Shown here piece by piece: positions 6,249 to 6,329 of a stretch of 6,329 nucleotides of DNA. Both the position numbers and the translations under genes were made by a program. Positions within the stretch are counted from its first letter, which is position 1, and each line of letters opens with the position of its first letter. The notes beneath the pieces are model-generated. The model made no database searches. It was not told where the DNA came from and saw nothing but the letters and a program-made list of their open reading frames with translations. The stretch is from Bacteroidota bacterium (GTDB lineage: Bacteria > Bacteroidota > Bacteroidia > Chitinophagales > UBA2359): positions 3,080 through 9,408 of the forward strand of contig JAHDGT010000153.1 in assembly GCA_020631675.1 (NCBI GenBank), read 5' to 3'.

Positions 6249-6329
6249 TGTTGCTGTATAGTAAACGAACGATTCAATGAAGTTGAGGGCGTAGGTTAGC
6301 TCATAGTACGTGCGTTGGGCTTACTATTA

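Overview
The window looks like chromosomal DNA from a member of the Bacteroidota. The evidence is a bacillithiol-type deacetylase (BshB1), a single-HMA copper P1B-ATPase, start codons without Shine-Dalgarno sequences, a perfect TAnnTTTG promoter element, and an intergenic repeat block of a style I recall from Bacteroidota genomes. The exact genus cannot be named from this sequence.

Layout from left to right. A strong intrinsic terminator (41-77) closes a gene that lies outside the window. radC (204-908, +) follows. It meets bshB1 (909-1646, -) tail to tail with no base between them: the palindrome TGATCA supplies both stop codons. copA (1712-3847, -) lies 65 bp upstream of bshB1 on the same strand, so the two may form a copper/thiol unit. 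A 501-bp non-coding stretch (3848-4348) holds a GC-richer composite repeat block. It contains a 133-bp element with 21-bp imperfect terminal inverted repeats, a 28-bp near-perfect palindrome inside that element, and a hairpin next to it. Nearer the next gene, the stretch ends in an AT-rich Bacteroidota-type promoter. Then come an unrecognised acidic exported protein (best start 4349, end 5047, +) and, convergent to it with a 13-bp gap, a RecF/SMC-like ATPase-fold protein (5061-6248, -) whose P-loop lacks the normally invariant lysine.

Functionally, radC is housekeeping-like and of unclear role. copA and bshB1 plausibly act on the same problem, because bacillithiol is a cytosolic thiol that can buffer Cu(I) and CopA exports Cu(I). 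The exported protein and the ATPase-like protein face each other and so are not an operon; nothing visible ties them to one process. I do not see a convincing new multi-gene system. The best leads are the lysine-less ATPase and the composite repeat.
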